Below, piece after piece: positions 34,401-49,400 of a stretch of DNA of 64,000 bases (position 1 is its first letter; the number at the start of each line of letters is the position of its first letter). The notes beneath the pieces are model-generated. The model saw nothing but the letters and a program-made list of their open reading frames with translations, made no database searches and was not told the origin of the DNA. The stretch covers positions 15,066,001-15,130,000 of the forward strand of contig OU342631.1 in NCBI GenBank assembly GCA_910589415.1, in the 5' to 3' direction. Source of the DNA: Malachius bipustulatus. Lineage: Eukaryota > Arthropoda > Insecta > Coleoptera > Melyridae. Both the position numbers and the translations under genes were made by a program.

Positions 34401-37400
34401 TTTAAATCAAGTAAAATAATCAGATAGGAATTAGGCGGCATCAGCAGTAAATACCTAGTAAGTACCTACTCAATCGCGTTAACCAATAAAGAGTCCGCGG
34501 CCGGAAGCAATTCCTCAACAACAAATAATTTATAAATAGGAAATTGAGATAGAGCTAGGAAGAAAATGGACCCAGGTCAGGAATAAAATAACCTGTGAAT
34601 AATAATTAAAGCGGCACGTTATTAGAAATAAACCAAGTTAGGCAGGAAGCAGTCCCTTTAAATTATACGACTTTAAGAAAGTGAAAGCTAACAATTCCTC
34701 TCATTGTATTGCACCATGAATGAAGCGGAACACCCTCCGATATACAACAGGTCCAGATAGAACACAGGTGTGCAAAAGAGTGGAATCCGAAATGGATTGG
34801 AGTTTGAAAAATGCATGAAAGGGATTCATCATTCGCTTTCCATTGTTTTGTACTCTCTATGCAAAATCACAGCCCCTCTCGCCCTTCACCATTTTACGCT
34901 CTTAAAAACGAATTCTCTCGCTCTTCATTCGCTTTTAAACTCCCGGACAGGAAGTCCACAGTTAACAACAGGTCTTAGTAAATTTCCCCGCTTTTCTGTG
35001 GGAAATCCCAATCAACCGAGATACAATGAGTCATAGTAGGTTCTTTTGCGCATCCGTTTCGGCCATAGTAATCCTGGCATACCTCAATCAAAGAGCAGGG
35101 GTGACTACGGTAAGCACAACGAGGAAAACACAGCGGTCCTATTAGGAGAAATTCTGAAAACTAGACGAACCACGCCGTGGCTTTTCGCCACAGACCATGG
35201 GACCCCGGGTCCTTATCGTTACAGTACTAATAGTCTTTATTTCTTTCTAAAAATAATTCCAGTTATATGTTGGTATGATTGTATGTCTACAAATCATCGA
35301 AGGTGGCTCTTGGGCCTCCTCAGTATATAGATTGTCTTACGACGAAAAGGTTATTTAAATGTAAATTTGTGATCTGGAACGTTAAATTATTCTCACAATT
35401 TCTAAAGTAACTTTTATACGGCGTTGATGTTGTTGATGCATTTGAAATTTCATGTAAAGTGCAACTCCATTTAAAAGCAATATTCCAGCATCGCGCAAAT
35501 ATCACCTCAAAGCTCGTTGTATAAAAGTTGCAAAGAGCTTTCGTAAGATCAATTGAAATTATCGACCGTGAAAATGTTCAGTCGTTTATTTAATGTCGTG
35601 CTATCTTATAAAACATTTTCAAGGTTACTTTAACCCTGTTGATTTCTGTATATGTGAGAATTATGTAAAAAGTAAGACAAGGAACGTTTCTTTGATAAAA
35701 ATAATAAAATATTCCTAATTTTGGATTTATTGAAATTTAAAAGCTTCTCTCCTTAATGTAATTGATGCACCAGCACCAGCACCGGCACTGCAGCCAACTG
35801 CAAGGAATAAAATGAGATTTAGTCCCTAGAATAAGGTAGTAAACAAACCATTAAAAATACTCTAGAATACGACCGAGAGAACAAGCTGCGAGTCAAATTA
35901 ATTCTACTTTACAATAAAACATTAAGTGAGCTGCAATTTTCTTTTAGATCCAGTAAAAAGCTTTATAGTCACAGAAAGCTTATTAGATTCGCCTTTCTAC
36001 TTGAATAACAGAGAGCAGGTAGGAGCAATGATAATTATTAAATTTTAAAATTTCAAACAAAAGAAATTACACTTGCCTCCCTAATATAATAATAATGCTA
36101 AGATTGCTTCCTCATATTTCCCTCTCTTATTATAGCCAAAGTTTTATATCTCATAAAATCGAGAAAAAATAAAATTGAGTCATTTTGATAATACCTAATA
36201 ACAACGTTGGACTTTATTCATGAGCAGCAAAGCTCCAAATTACATGCCGACTGAAATTCTCCACCGTCACCTCACCCGAGAGGTTGTCTACGCTGCTCTA
36301 GCAGGCAGTTTTGAGTAAGTTCATGGAGGGAAGCGGTTTTCACCTGAATGATTATGGTCGTAGTTGAATGGGACGTGAGACAGAGCCCCTTATTCGTGCG
36401 CCTTCATCGTTTATGTGTGTTTTGCCTTTTTTTTGTGGCATGTGTGCTGACTTTTTTTGTTACGGCGTATGAGTGGGTAGTCTTACCTTTTTTGCAACAT
36501 GTTGGTGTGTGTTTATTGCTCAGTACTTTTTTGTTGCGGAGTGTGTGTTTGTGTGTTGATATGGGTATGAGTTTTTTTTTAATTAGGGTTGGTTTGTCGG
36601 TCTGGTTTGTCCGGTCATTGAGTAATTTCGTTTTTTTTTTTTAGTTTTTTTGAGTATGTATTGGTTGGTGTAGGTTATTGGGGTGTTTTGCGCACCCTGT
36701 CCAATTTTCTTGGTGTTTGACCGCGTAATTGGCGCATTTGGAGGTGGTTGTCCTTGTGCGTGGAGTGGTCTCCCGCGCACTTGATGTATTTGTAGTCTGC
36801 TTTGCAATTTATTTGTGTATGTGCGTGTCGTTGGCATCTGTGTCATTGTCCGTTTTCAAGTCCAGATTTGAATGTTTCAGTTTTTACCAAGAGTGATTTG
36901 TACTCTTAGCCGATCTCCACGAGTACCATTGGTAACTCGCAGCAGTCTCTTCCCTTCATTCGGGAGATAGCCTTATTATATGGGTAGTTTTTGTCTATCA
37001 GGTCTTCTTTTATCTCGTTGATTGTCAAGTAATTCGGAACTCCCTTGATCACTATTTTCAGGAGACGTTCGCTCCTCAGTCGATAGGTATGAAATTCTTT
37101 GTTTGTTTCCTTCAAGAACTTGTTAACAAGGTTCCGGAAATCCGTTAGAGTCACAGTGTATATGTTTATTCCGTAGTTAGTGGCCTTGGCCTTCGTAAAT
37201 TTGATGTTTCGTTTGTCAATTTCGTTGGTTAGTTGTGTCAATATTTGAGGTTCTCCGAGTACTATCGGTGGTAATCTCGAGAATTTGGGTTTGTGGTTAC
37301 GTTACTTCAGACCTGAATGAGTTATCATTCAACAAAGGAATCTATGACATCATCAGAGAGATGGACCGTTGTTTCGATATAGAGATAGTTAGTGGCGGGG

Positions 37401-40400
37401 GTATGAGGTCAACGAACCATCACCCTATAAATGGGTCGCTTTTCCAGCCGTCCTGTCAGTTATCAGTGAACTGGAGTAGTGGAAGCATCGCACACGTAAT
37501 CTCTAATGATGGTAAACCGCTGTTGTAGATGAAACGTTCGCAGCAAATCAACATGGACCACAGCAAAAAAATCTTTGAATCAATTATTTTATTTTAGTAA
37601 TATTACGTTAACTGTTTTTTTACAGACGGTCAACAAGAAACTATTTATTCTCCACTTGAACGCTCTTTATAAAATTGCTCTTAATTTAGAGTTATTGTGA
37701 AGATCATGACTTTAGTATTACTTGCACGCGCATACTAACATAATTATAACTTGGGAAATACGATAGCAGTATTAGTAACGCGAATCCAAAATCAAGCAGA
37801 TAGCACAGGTATATGTATAATAATTTCAAAAACCGCATGAATATGGATCTATTATTTGTTTAGTGACAAGCGAACACACGGAAAGATAGAAAGACAGACG
37901 GACAGAGAGTTGTCTGTCACGTTCTCTATTCAGGAATCCAACCGCTGCAAATTCATATTGCAATCATATGTTCTCATCCCCGCACTGTGGAAATGAAATA
38001 CGTTTCTCTTTTGTCCAATTATTTTGAACTGAAAAATATTACACAGGTCTAGGTGAAGCATAAAGTAGCCATTTCATGACCTAGATACTTCAAATGGACA
38101 TTTTAGTTTCGTTCTTTTGTTGTCAGAAACTGCAAGCTTTCAGAATAACAGGATTGTCATTGAGTATCCATGGTAATAAAATCAAGTTAGCTGTAGGGAA
38201 CTCGACAGGGTTATGTTGATACAAGTAAATTAATTACCTTAGCGGCTACCACATGTCGTGTTGCGTTATTACGCCTACAATCGTTTTCGCGCGTTGCGGT
38301 GTCAAAATTTTCGCCGCAATGACCGTTAAAATATCACTACTATTAAGATAAATCATTCAAATGTAACCCAAGTGACGTTAATAACGACGCCTTTGATTAA
38401 ATTCGATCAAATTGCTCTTTTTGTAACGCACTTTTTGCTTATCAAGGAAAAATAGTTTCTTACTTTAATATTTTTGAGACTCTTACTAACAAATAGTCGA
38501 TGTGAGCTAGAGTTGTACACGTCTGCGCTGAAATTTTGAAACCTTATCTTATTTCCAGTGTCTCTCTGATCACTTTCATTATAATATAAATTAATCAAGA
38601 TAGCGCTTGGGAGTTGACAGCTGATACTAAGCTTTCTATTCTCTCTGACATGTGTGTATCTCCAGTAATAGACACAATGGCTGCGTGGCGACAAATTGCA
38701 GCGAACTGAAGCAGATGTTTACTCCCTTCTATTGGGGACAACTTTGAAGTTTGACGCATTGGCGATAAATAATACTTACGAAATACTGACGCAAGTAGGT
38801 TCACATACAATCTATAACAGGTATTTAGGACGTTTCCCTCAGAGAAGCAAAATTTCTAAGAGATCGCAGGTAGATTTTCTGTTCAAATTATACACAAAGC
38901 TCTTGTACGTGGGGAGATTCGTTTGACGTTTTAAGGAATTCATGCTTTATAATATGCGACTTGGAGGCGGAATTTAAAATTGGGTCTTAAGAGATTTTGA
39001 TGTAAAATTAAATTTTTTTTGAGGATCATGCATGTAGAAAAATTCCATCTGGAATTATCTTTAGAATTCGCTCTCAATTTTTTTATGGTCTTATTTATTG
39101 TTGTTCCTTCAAGAATCCTTATAACGCGAGGGAGAATTATTTAATGAAGTTTTAGTTGAATGAAGGTGTTTTTTTACGCTGAAAGAAAAAAAAGTAAAAT
39201 AACAGGAACGTTTTAGTAGGTAGGTACTTAGTGAATATATTTTTTTTCAAAAATATATTTTGGTATATAGGTATAATTTAGCTGAGTCTGTCTTAAAATT
39301 TAAACTTACTTTTTAAGAAGCACTAAATGTCGAAATGCACTTCAATGATTGTCAATGACTTGGTTCAAGTTATCTATTTTTTGATCACCATAACGCTTTT
39401 TAACGTTAAAAAATAACGTTTAAAATCAAAAAGGTCACCTCCCTTGAGACAAATCATTCTTGATTGAAATCGAGTTTCTCGGGAAGACAATAATTGCGTG
39501 ATACTTTGTCTTATTTACTTACTCTTATTTTAATTTAGATTGATTAGATTGGTTTGAGTCTCCGCTTGTGTCACCGTCATTTTCTATTCCAATTGCCTTT
39601 TTGTTACACTTTTTTTTGTCTGACGTCATTGTAGTGTGAGATACCTCAAGATAACAAGTCGGTGCCCCTGCTATTAATTATTATACAAACGTAGTCAAAA
39701 TTATGACATAAAAAGTAAACGCCTTTGTTTCTTTAAATGTTAACTGAAGTATTCGTAATCTTAACAACTTCCGTGGAGCAGGTAGAAGTAAACCCCCATG
39801 ACAATAATTTATGAAGTTGTAAAGGTCTTGTAAACAGGAAAAATAAAAGATGGATATGTATATTATACAGGCTGTCCCATTTTAATGTCCCACCCCGAAT
39901 AACTTTTATCAGTGACCTTCAATTTTTTCAATTTGCGTTTTCAGAAAAAAAGTCTCATATTTTTTCACGCGCAATCGATTGCCGATGTCAAAAATAGGAA
40001 GTTCTATTTAAAAAAACAAAGTTGACCTTGAATGACCTTGAACCTTGTACCCAAGGTCAAAAGTATTAGTGCCATCGAATGTCCCCCTCCAAGTTGTACA
40101 ACTTTTGTACCAAACAATTTTTGTTTCAAGGTCACTGACAAAAGTTATCCGGCGTGGGACATTAAAATGGGACACCTGTATTATGGTGGATATGATTAAT
40201 CCGGGAATTATGAATAATATTCGATATTATTCATAATAGCCTACTAAGTTGATTATTTTGATAAGTATCGTGGAATTTATCAGATTTACCGGCACCATTT
40301 TTTTATTGTTTTAAATTACACCACACATACTTCTCACATACTCCCGCAAAGAAATTTCTATATCAGGAACTTGCTCGATTTGCATTATTTTTTCTTCACC

Positions 40401-43400
40401 AATAATAAATTCGTTTCTTCAATAAAACTGAGCCATTAGTCGTTGCTTGGTTCCTGGCTCATAAAATTAATCGTCTTTCATAGCTAAATATTAGAGCCTA
40501 ACAATTTCCTGGATCACTTTTAGCTCTATCAATGTCTGGAATGCTCAATTTTATAGTATTCCCAACATTTCCAGGAAACTTCTCCTTAGATATCGTTTTC
40601 ATTTTATAATTTCAAAATTTTCTATATCGATATCATTACGATCATCTTTGTTATTTTTGTTTATATTGTGAAATATTACCTCCAGTTCTGCTTCTGCCTT
40701 CAAATTCTTAATTGTTCATTGGGAAAACTTTAAGATTAACATCTAGCCTTGAAAACAATATAGCTAGGCTTTCCATGAACAATTTTTAATTTGTCCCAAG
40801 TTTTCTCAACAATTTTGTTGGCGGATTCTAATCCGTCGTCGCTCTGTGCCCTAAAAATAGTAAGCTGGGGGATAATTTTCCTGTAGTTTAGTATATTTAC
40901 TAAATACAATGGACAGTGGAGACTATGAATAATAGCCGGTAAATGTATTTGTATTTGTATTTTTGAGAGTGATCAAGTTACTGCGACCTAAAAGATCTAT
41001 TGTATCCCCTCTACTGTGCTTCGCCTGGTGTGGAATCCCTTTGGTGAAGCACCCTCTCCAAGTCCGTTTCCTTGAGAAACTTCAGGATTTTGAGAGGATC
41101 AAGGTCGGGTAAATTCCCTTCCTCTAGCTGGTGGTGGCCCAGTACATTACTTCTTTTGAGTTCTATCGCATTGCAGTTGAGCAGCAGGTGACGTGGTGTT
41201 ACGTCTCCTTTCCCGCAGGATCTGCAGACGCCATTTTCTTCTATGTCTAACTTCCTCAGATGTTCCTTGAGCTTGCAATGTCCCGTTAGGAATCCCGTCA
41301 GTGTTCTGAGACGTTCCTTGCAGGTCGAAGATACTCTTCAACCTCTCTCGGTTAAAATTCCCGAGAAGTTCTTTGGCTTGTCTCAACCCCGAGAAGTTCC
41401 TCTAATGGGTTTCTCTCAGTTTTCTTCTTCCTTTTGGAGTTCTGCTTGAAGAAAGAATCTTCGAAGAATGGTTCTGGTCCTATGAAGGGTGTCGATGCTC
41501 CTTTTCTTGCCAATGAGTGGGCATTCTTCTTGCGTTCGAGGTGGTCTCGAGCACAAGGATTGTTTAGATTGCCGACTGTCTTGACGGGTGACAAGCCCCG
41601 CTCGGTCAGCAGTGTGTTTTGGGGTGATGTCCCGCGATTTCTTGGTTTTTTGTTTCTTACCATGGTTGATCCCACGAGTAGCTAGGGATGGGTGTTCCAC
41701 CTATGCAGAGCCCCGCATGCAAAGGTGAGGGGATTGATACAGTGGGGTGCCCCCTGGTGCCCCAAGGTTGAATCCAGTAGGACTGGTCTTCTATCCAGTC
41801 ACGCATCTCATCAGCCTGGACCCCCGCCTTAGAATTTAGGTTTTTTAGTGAGGTTGTCTCCTCTTGGTTCCGGCGATTAAGCCCAGACCCCCGCATCTCT
41901 CTGTGCGCGTAACGTGACCACGACAACAGATGATACGGTATATCAGATAGTCCACAGTCGGACATCTCTGGCGCCGTTTCCCCTAGTGCAGACCTTTAGT
42001 CACGACACGACAACTAGGTTAGGGGAGGTGGTCCGCGGCAGGGCTTTGAGCTACCAGTCTAGAATTTTACCTCCGACGAGCTCTATCACCGCTGCTAACC
42101 TTACTCACTTACGCTCATTGTAAGGCCTTCCCCCTATCAGCCACTTGGGGACGCGCCCGATGGGTACTCAACCGCACGGGGCCGGTAAATGTAATAATTT
42201 TCAAGTATTAATCATAATAACAAATTATGTTGGGTACTATGAATAATTGCCAGTGACTCATTTGGATGATTTGCAGTTCTCAAAATTATCACCTGATCGC
42301 ACATGCTTTTTTTCTGAAGTACCTCTTTTATATGAACAATCTACAAAATCTGGATGCCTTGAAATAAATCATTCGATATGAAATAGAGCAAATTTAATAT
42401 CACCTGAACTTTTTGGAAAAGTTTTGAAAAAAACCTCAAAATTTCATTTATCATCATCAAATCATTTATTTAGTCAAATATTACAACAACATAGGATTTG
42501 CCAACATTATGACGATTTGATGGCCATTTTCAAAGACTAGAGTTCTCCTGAGCTGAAACACATTACGTACTTTCCAATTTGGGTGGAGAATTCATTCTAA
42601 ATGATCAACTTAATGATATTCGAAATAACACAATAAACTCCAGAATTCTGCAAGGATCTCTGTGAATTTTAGTTTAGTCACTTGAAAATGTTGATTCTGA
42701 TAGAGCGGTTGTTAAGTTTCCAATTTAAGCAACATTTTAGTGCCGAGTGGTCGACTTTCTACACTTAATTTATGTCAAAACTTGAATTTGAATGACATGT
42801 TTTTTTTATTCGTCCTCTTGTACCTACCTATGTTTAGTTGAGCATTCCAGGGTCGTTAAGTCTGTATACAAACAACATTTAACCGCCTGCTTCAAATTGT
42901 GAACAATCGGAGCTACATTATATAATTTTCAGTTATTCATGTTAATTAACGACCGATTATTTCCTCTGTCTCTGCCAGAACTAATTAATACTGTTTTGAG
43001 GTCGAACGTTTATAGAACGTACTCAATAATTTTTAACCGTGAACTTACCGAATGTGACTAAATAATATAATGGCTCCTTATTTTCAAGAGAGCGAAATTC
43101 TCAGAGCTAAGAATGCGAGTGGATAAAATGTCGAGAGGATAAAAAGAAAAAGAACTCTTATCAAAAACTAATTAATCTAATAAGTTAGGAAGGCTGCAGG
43201 CGTTTCTTGCTATGTAATGGAGAATTAGATGATGTCACTGGATATGCATGAAGCGTAATGATGGAGTTGGATTAACTATATGGGTTCGCTGCTGGAAGTT
43301 CAGGTTCAGCTCAGCGAAGCTGAAATGTATAAATTAATTGCATGAAACAGTATTCTTCATTTATATCTGGAAAATATTATTTTTTTAATGCCCAAATAAT

Positions 43401-46400
43401 ATTTTTTTTAATATAATAAGTTTAATTATGTAAACTTTTTCAGGAGGGTGCACATATCAGCAACAACTCTGTCGTATTTAAACGGAGAGTTTGAAATCGA
43501 GCCAGGCTTTGGGGAGAAGAGAGAGGAAGCGTTTAGAATAGCGGGCCTGAAGACATATTTTATAGTTAAAGTTCTCAAGCCGGTACGTAGAAGATTTATG
43601 TTCCTATTTAGACAATTAGTGGTAGACTTTCCAGGTCATTAGTTTTCTAATTCAGTTCAGTAATTCAATGCTGCAGCAAATTTACATCAACATTTTCCAG
43701 TAACAAAACTAACTATACTATAAGCGACGTATGGAAAGTATCTAAATGGGCTGTAAACTTTTTAAATGACGAATTTTATATTTAATAAAATGCTGCTTGA
43801 ATACAGAAAATCACCGTGGCAAGTACTCTCGACCATGCAGGAGTGGAATATTAAACTTCGTTCGGGTTTACAACTCCTAAGTAACATTTCTTCCCAGAGT
43901 ATTGATTTCCAGTTAAGGTCTGTAGTGGAAATAGGGTGCAGCTTCTAGGTTGTACTTTGAGAATATTAATAGTCAATCTGTGTCTGTGATAATGAATCTA
44001 CGCGTAAAGTCATAAACTAACGTGAGCGACGATCATAGATTAAGGGCAACATAATAAGCAACTTCACCCTACACATTGTAGATCCTTTATGATCGTGTCG
44101 AGAGGAAACAACTTTACGCTGGAATCGAAATCCATCAGCAGTAAGGGCGGGGAATGAGACGAGAGACAAGTAGAAAGTTACACAATAATAATTATTATTA
44201 ATTAAAGCTTTTCATCTTGAGTTAGTTAGGTACAAACTTACAAATCACAGTTCATATTTTTTCTATTATTCTCATCATGAATGCAATTTTTTAGTACGAA
44301 CCACCAAAGCAAGAAGTTCAGAATGGCGGCGGGCAAATACAACCAGAAGAAGATAGTTGTGTAATTGCTGATGTCCCTAACGACAAGGAAGAAGAAGCTA
44401 ATGTAGTGATAATGTATCAGACATACTTTTTTTGTGTTAATATCGTATTATTTGTAGGAAAATCTAAAACAAGAACGTGAAGATTCAGATGATTTCAAAG
44501 TTAGACTAAAAAAAGAACTAGTCAATAGGGATGGTCACAGGTTTGTTTTTTTATTAAAGCGATTAAAATTCGTAACTAAATTTCTATAAATTTTCAGGGA
44601 GTTGGCAAAGCACACAAAATTCTTAACTCTTTCATTTACTGATGCACAAAAAGAGAAATCGTATAGTCAACACTTGGAGACCTTTTCTAGCTTCACATTA
44701 ATCTTATTCTTATTCGTGAGGCTGGGAGTGGCTTCAGCTATATTAGTAGTCTTGCCATGGTAAGGTCTATTATGAAACTAAGCATCCGTGATAATTAATT
44801 TTCACTTGCAGTAAAGTAAGCACACATCCTGTATACTTGGTCGAAAATCTTTTGTTCCTAATCTTTGTACTCGTGGCAGTATTACAAGGAATTCCATTTT
44901 TGGTATGAGAAAACTTCCACGTAACTGTCGAATAAGAAATAATGAGTTTACTTTCAGACAAGTCTTTGGAGAAGTTTTAGTGAGTCAATGAGGGCTAGGA
45001 TATTCTTGGCTGTAGCGTGTACTCTACTTCTGGCTTGCAGTAATTACATAGACTCGGTAAGTTTGACTTCAATTTATGTTTTATTAAGAAAGCTTTGACT
45101 TTGTTTTAAAACCAATTTATATTTTAAAGGCCTCTATTCTTATTAAAAGTACCTACTTTGGTTGTAATGACTGGTATTTAAGAACCAGACTCATAATTTC
45201 AAACGATCGATATCTACTGAATGGTGTTGGTGTTCCTATAATTTGAGATTATGCTGAAAATATGAAGAATTAATTTTGCAAATTTTGGTGAATAAAATAA
45301 AGAGTAAAGCCTTCATTGAACTGAATAAATTTATTATAAAACAAATTAATTTGTAAGATCTGAAGAAGTCGCAACTTGACGATGATTCCAGTGTTGCCAA
45401 TTTTTCAATGGTAATTATTTAGGGTGTTATTTCGCTTGTGATTCCCAATTAATTGTCGGTACAGTGTTCTCCATTCATCTTACTAGTAGCTACATATTTT
45501 AAAATTTGGGTAATGTAAAGATGTAAAGACAATTTTCCTATTTATGATGTACTGTATCATCATCACCTTAATGGCGGTTTATGCCGTTGATGAGTTTATG
45601 TTAAATAAATAAATGAATAAATAATAGGTCGAATGAAAATGTAAACGAGACAGAATGAGCTCCAAGATCAAACTTTTATAATTAGGGATTCACTTTTTTC
45701 TGTTTTGAAACAACTTCACCGCATTTGCAGACCTTTTTGTAATTTGCACCCGTGGCGGTGGCTACGGCTCTGAGCTCTGAGTAACATAATTAAGTTACAG
45801 AAGGCAACATAATATTCACGCATGACTTCCAAATTCCAGCAGCGGTTGGTTTTAGGAAGTTAGACTGCTGATTATTATTCTCTAACGAGGCGTTTTCTTT
45901 GTTTCCATAATTATGTAAATAACGTAGGTTACTGTCAAAATATTTTGATGCCAGTTCTTCAAGGATTTTTAGCAATTTTCCAATTTCTTTCAGGCATAAT
46001 ATCTTCTAACCAGACGCAATTTTTCACTCATGTTTCAGACTACATGCGTCGAGACGCAAATATCACCTGAAAACTGCTCGACGACAACGGATATTAATGC
46101 CGCCTGTCTTTATCCATCCTACTTCAGTAACTTCGCCGTATTGGTATTGATAGCCGCGTCGCTCCCGACTTGTCTCTCTTATCTCTGGAAGACTCTCCTG
46201 ATGATTCTCATAGCGGCTGTACAATGCGTCATCAATATGTACATCCTGAGCCAGGCCCTGGATTGCGAGGAATCCAGGAAGCATTGGACTAGGTAAAGAT
46301 TTTGTAATATCCTGAATGTGCTCACTGTATTTTGAACTGAGTTGTAATTTGAATTCTTGCGTTTAGCATTACAAAAGGAAAATATACCCTGTCGGCTCTA

Positions 46401-49400
46401 CTGTTGACAGCTACTTTAGCTTTGGTGTTTGTTGCACGTCATGTAAGTATTGCTTAGTGTTGATGAAATCAATGTGTCCCAAATAATTTTTAAATTTTTT
46501 TAGCTACGACTACTTGTTTACGAAATTGGCATTGTTCTAGGTTAGGTTTATTCAGAGGGGTTATTACAAACTTTACAAAGATTACAAAATATAGAAATTT
46601 ATACAGGGTGTATAAAATGTATAAAATTTGTATTTTAAACATGAAAAAATAGTAACTTTTTCAAAAATCAGGCGTCATTTAATAAGCAAATACTTGCAAA
46701 AATGAAATACTAATGCTGCTGTGAAAATTATTTTTTCTAGTAACTGGACAGTCAAAATGAAATGCTGAGTATAAAATCTTATTTTATCCATAAAAAAAAG
46801 AATAACTCTTTTCAATATGAGGTCTCGTTTAGGAAAACGAAAAATATTTTTTAATTATTTCAATACCTATTTCATAAAAAACTCAAAAAATTACACTTTT
46901 TACCAATACCTATGTTCCAAACAGTAAATAAGAAAAAGCAATTATTGATAATTATTATCAATTTCAATTATTTTCCTATAGATGGAGCAAGTGGCGCGAG
47001 TGCTATTCCTCTGGCGATCAGAAGTGGACGAGCAGCGCGACTGCGCCGAAGACATGCGCAGACGTAACGAGGCTCTAGTTTTCAACATCTTACCGCAGCA
47101 CGTCGCTGTCCACTTTTTGGGGAATCGAAAACGCCAACACGATGAGCTCTACTCACAAAGTTACGCCGAAGTTGGAGTGTTATTTGCATCAATGCCGAAT
47201 TTCTCAGGTAAGGACGTTTAAAAATCTATTTTTTGAGAATTCCTATTAATAGATCGTGAAAATGTAGACTTCACAAGTGGAATGCGGAGACATGACTTGT
47301 CTCAGTTATCGGTGGTTATTTAAATTTTAAAACCAATACATCTGAAAAATACAATTAATTTCAAGAATGATTTTTGGGGGAAGAACTATAGCAAGCTAGA
47401 GCCATCAGTCCATGAGTAGTTTTTCAAGAAAATTCATTCTAATTGAAACAGCCTAGGTGTATTTATTCAAAAATAATTCAAGAAGAATTATTTAACAACA
47501 ATTTAACAACTTTTGAAGAATTTACAAAAAAAACCTACACCTGTTTATCTCACGTCTGTTCCTCATCTAACAAACCATAAACGCACTTGAACAAACTGGG
47601 CTATACAGCGCTTACTAAGCGAAAACACGCACAAACACAAACAAGTACCACGCACAATTATGTTTTACATTCTAGTCATGTTTAACAGGCTGTTCTAGTT
47701 CGTTCGTTGGTCGACTTGTGTGCTCGTCCAGCTCATTCGTGCCCATCCTTGGATGAGGATTATATTTTTTCGTCACTTTCATATTTGCCTGAACCAAGTC
47801 CATGTTTGTGAGGTTATCTGCCTGCCGCGGACTTGCTTCATGCCGTGACTCTCTATTCTCAGATGTAGGTACTTGTATGTAAATCCCCATTGCAGTCCAG
47901 GGAATAGGGCGTTTTGTTTCCGTAAAATAAACTTGGGAAGTCGTGCGAATTATTTGCGACCCTGATTCATTTACTTTATAGTTAACAAGGTAATATTGTA
48001 ACCGTCGCTTTCCCTTAATCCTTTCATGCTTCCAAGACAATACCGGTACCAGGTTCACGACTTCCGACCCTGTTAACTAAATAGTCTGGGGAATAATTTG
48101 CCCCTCCGTTATTTACGTACAGCAATCAGTCTACCGTATATGAATTATTAGGCTTCTAAATATTTTATTAGGGGTGGATTTTTTTGGATCCAACAACCAC
48201 TACAACATTCAATATTCACATGCTCTTAAAAACTATGCACTCTTTTCAAAACATAAGTTTTTTGTTTTCGTGATACAGCAGAATGAGACATGGTAAAAAT
48301 TTACCTCCATCAGGGCTATCCCGGGATTAGCGTCTCTTTGACCTCGGAATGTAGCGGAGAAAATGGCGATATTTTAATTAATTTTCCATATTGAATAAGC
48401 CTCATCTAATATTCAAGAGTGACCGAAGTATGAGACATTTTTTCGCTTCTCTTTAATGCGTCATGGTTTAATTGAATCTGATGAATTAATTATAAATTGC
48501 TTTCCCCACCGTTACAAGTGTAAATTTGAGTCTTTTACTCATTAAATGCTACATATAGACGACTAGCTGATTTCCCTTTTTGATTGTCTGCAAAATTTAT
48601 GGGTAGAATTGCTCATTTTATAATCTCTCCGGCAACTTAAATAACAAACTCGATTAAAGCGTAAAAAGTTTTGGAACAATATATCAAGGGAAACTAAAAC
48701 TTGAGCAAAAAATATGTAAAAAAAAAACTCCCCGAAATTGGCTAAGATCTTATTTTCACGATCAATGTAGGAGATGATAAATCAAAAACTAAGTTAGTCA
48801 TCATCAACTTGTCCTAATAACAAAACCAACAACTTTTCTTGAACTTTTCCAGATTTTTACTCCGAAGAGTCCGTGAACAATCAGGGATTGGAGTGCTTGA
48901 GATTCTTAAACGAAGTTATATCAGATTTTGATGCGGTAGGTATATAAACTTTGGAGTTGAAGTTGTAGCTGAGAAATTCAAGCATCAGTGCTGGTGACAG
49001 AGATGATTAAAAGGGAAGTAATAATTTGAATTCCCGAAATAATGGAATTTCAGGAAGATGAATTTGAAAATAAACTAATATTAGAATCGAAATGAATTCC
49101 GCAAAATTCTCCGATAGTTCCTTATTACTTTTTATTCTTCGGTTATTTGAGATGGTAATTTCGTTTGACGAGTTTGAGATTTTCCATTTTCTCCAGGATT
49201 TTAAATTAATAATGAAATAGAATAATAAGAGAAGGTATTTTATTAATCTAAAAGGAATCGAAATTGTCTTCCACACGAAACTTAGTAATCAATATCATCT
49301 CACCAACACTACTTCAAAGTTGGTATATAAACTCAAACAAAGTTATTCGGACGCAATGAAGTTTCCATGACAGAAATCTTTTCTTTTCAGCTACTACAAC

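Larger units (their letters stand above)
33036..35223 (+). mobile_element. solo-LTR-like noncoding element, copy 3
   Basis: 2.19 kb, TGAAATGG...GTTACA, flanked by GTAC at 33032-33035 and 35224-35227. The head is very similar to copies 1 and 2. It contains a TATA box, two hairpins and a later 130-bp retroposon insertion. Short open frames near the 3' end are not kept in frame between copies. Confidence 0.75.
32023..43443. other. intron 5, 11.4 kb, transposon-rich
   Basis: GT-AG intron with LTR-like copy 3, an RTE-like insert, a gag remnant, foldback FB3 and a deleted LINE, all listed separately. The segments 32023-33030, 35230-36330, 37560-39860 and 42200-43440 are AT-rich and hold nothing I can identify. 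Confidence 0.8.

Noticed and set aside
35046..35330. 94-codon frame at the end of LTR-like copy 3 (and related frames in copies 1 and 2)
   Set aside because: Frames are not preserved between copies and run past the element end.
36348..36644. 98-codon plus-strand hydrophobic frame resembling a membrane protein
   Set aside because: It is the antisense of decayed gag-like sequence with long T runs; hydrophobicity follows from base composition.
41434..42123. Plus-strand frames in the deleted LINE
   Set aside because: The coding sense there is the minus strand, shown by the ORF2 C-terminal motif, tail and target duplication.
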